Positions 7,837 through 8,156 of a stretch of DNA of 8,156 nucleotides are shown here, piece by piece (the stretch's first letter is position 1; the number at the start of each line of letters is the position of its first letter). Under the pieces are notes generated by a model, which saw nothing but the letters and a program-made list of their open reading frames with translations, was not told the origin of the DNA and ran no database searches. Origin of the DNA: Chryseobacterium gleum (lineage in GTDB: Bacteria > Bacteroidota > Bacteroidia > UBA10329); contig CAMCFW010000084.1 in the NCBI GenBank assembly GCA_945874195.1, positions 1-8,156 on the forward strand, read 5' to 3'. The translations under genes and the position numbers were made by a program.

Positions 7837-8156
7837 ATGAGTACATATCTGACACAGGGCGGACTGAATAAATTAAGGAAGGAGTTGGATCAATTAAGAA
7901 GAGTTGACCGACCGGCCATTTCGCAGCAGATCGCAGAAGCAAGGGATAAAGGCGACCTGTCGGAAAACGCAGAGTACGATGCTGCCAAAGAGGCCCAAGG
8001 CCTATTGGAATTGAAGATTTCGAAGCTTGAAGCCACCTTGAGCGATGCTATTGTAATTGATGAAAGCAAGCTTGAAACCGATAAGGTGTTGATATTGAGT
8101 CGGGTGAAATTGAAGAACATGAACAACGGAATGGAAGTGGAGTACACACTCGTTCC
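7837..8156 (+). CDS. greA: Transcription elongation factor GreA (3' partial)
   Basis: GreA binds in the RNA polymerase secondary channel and stimulates cleavage of backtracked RNA, freeing stalled complexes. The visible 106 residues, of about 158 in the family, start MSTYLTQGGLNKLRKELDQL. They contain the full N-terminal antiparallel coiled coil. Its tip, GDLSENAEYDAAKEAQG (39-55), carries D40 and E43, equivalent to the catalytic acidic pair D41/E44 of E. coli GreA. The FKBP-like C-terminal domain has only begun (VLILSRVKL onward) when the window ends. The ATG at 7837 gives the standard GreA N-terminus. No stop codon is reached in frame. Upstream is the terminator of the preceding operon, so greA needs its own promoter; I cannot place one confidently in the short gap. 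This is an ordinary housekeeping gene. Confidence 0.97.
   Translation, partial: MSTYLTQGGLNKLRKELDQLRRVDRPAISQQIAEARDKGDLSENAEYDAAKEAQGLLELKISKLEATLSDAIVIDESKLETDKVLILSRVKLKNMNNGMEVEYTLV

Noticed and set aside
7890..8147. Minus-strand open frame of 85 codons
   Set aside because: It is antisense to greA, whose + strand frame is unmistakable.
1..8156. CRISPR arrays, tRNA or rRNA genes, insertion sequences
   Set aside because: No spaced direct repeats, cloverleaf-like segments, transposase motifs or terminal inverted repeats were seen. The non-coding gaps are only 25, 41 and 81 bases.

Overview
The window most likely comes from a member of the Bacteroidota, probably Flavobacteriales or a close relative. 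Three outer-membrane and secretion genes point this way: a TonB-dependent receptor barrel, a very large protein with a type IX secretion (T9SS) C-terminal sorting domain, and a PorV/PorQ-family outer-membrane protein. The A-rich leaders without a clear Shine-Dalgarno sequence fit that phylum. Everything recognisable is on the + strand, and the DNA is almost fully coding.

Layout. Bases 1-2553 encode the beta-barrel part of a TonB-dependent receptor; its signal peptide and plug domain would lie upstream of the window. After 25 bases comes a 1349-residue exported protein (2579-6628) with a signal peptide, a long family-specific body and a C-terminal sorting domain. After another 41 bases comes a PorV/PorQ-like barrel (6670-7755). 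A 13-bp hairpin terminator at 7777-7807 closes this apparent three-gene operon. A separate housekeeping gene, greA (transcript-cleavage factor), starts at 7837 and runs off the right edge.

How the genes may work together. The short gaps, shared strand, absence of an internal terminator and shared envelope location suggest one functional unit. The large protein would cross the outer membrane through the T9SS. The PorV-like protein could shuttle or anchor it, and the TonB receptor would provide energised transport at the same surface. From memory of related genomes, all three proteins look like members of widespread Bacteroidota families that tend to occur together and have no assigned function; I could not check this by search. 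The receptor and the large protein each carry a sequence matching a 12-residue calcium-binding loop, which hints at calcium-dependent surface assembly. The substrate is unknown.
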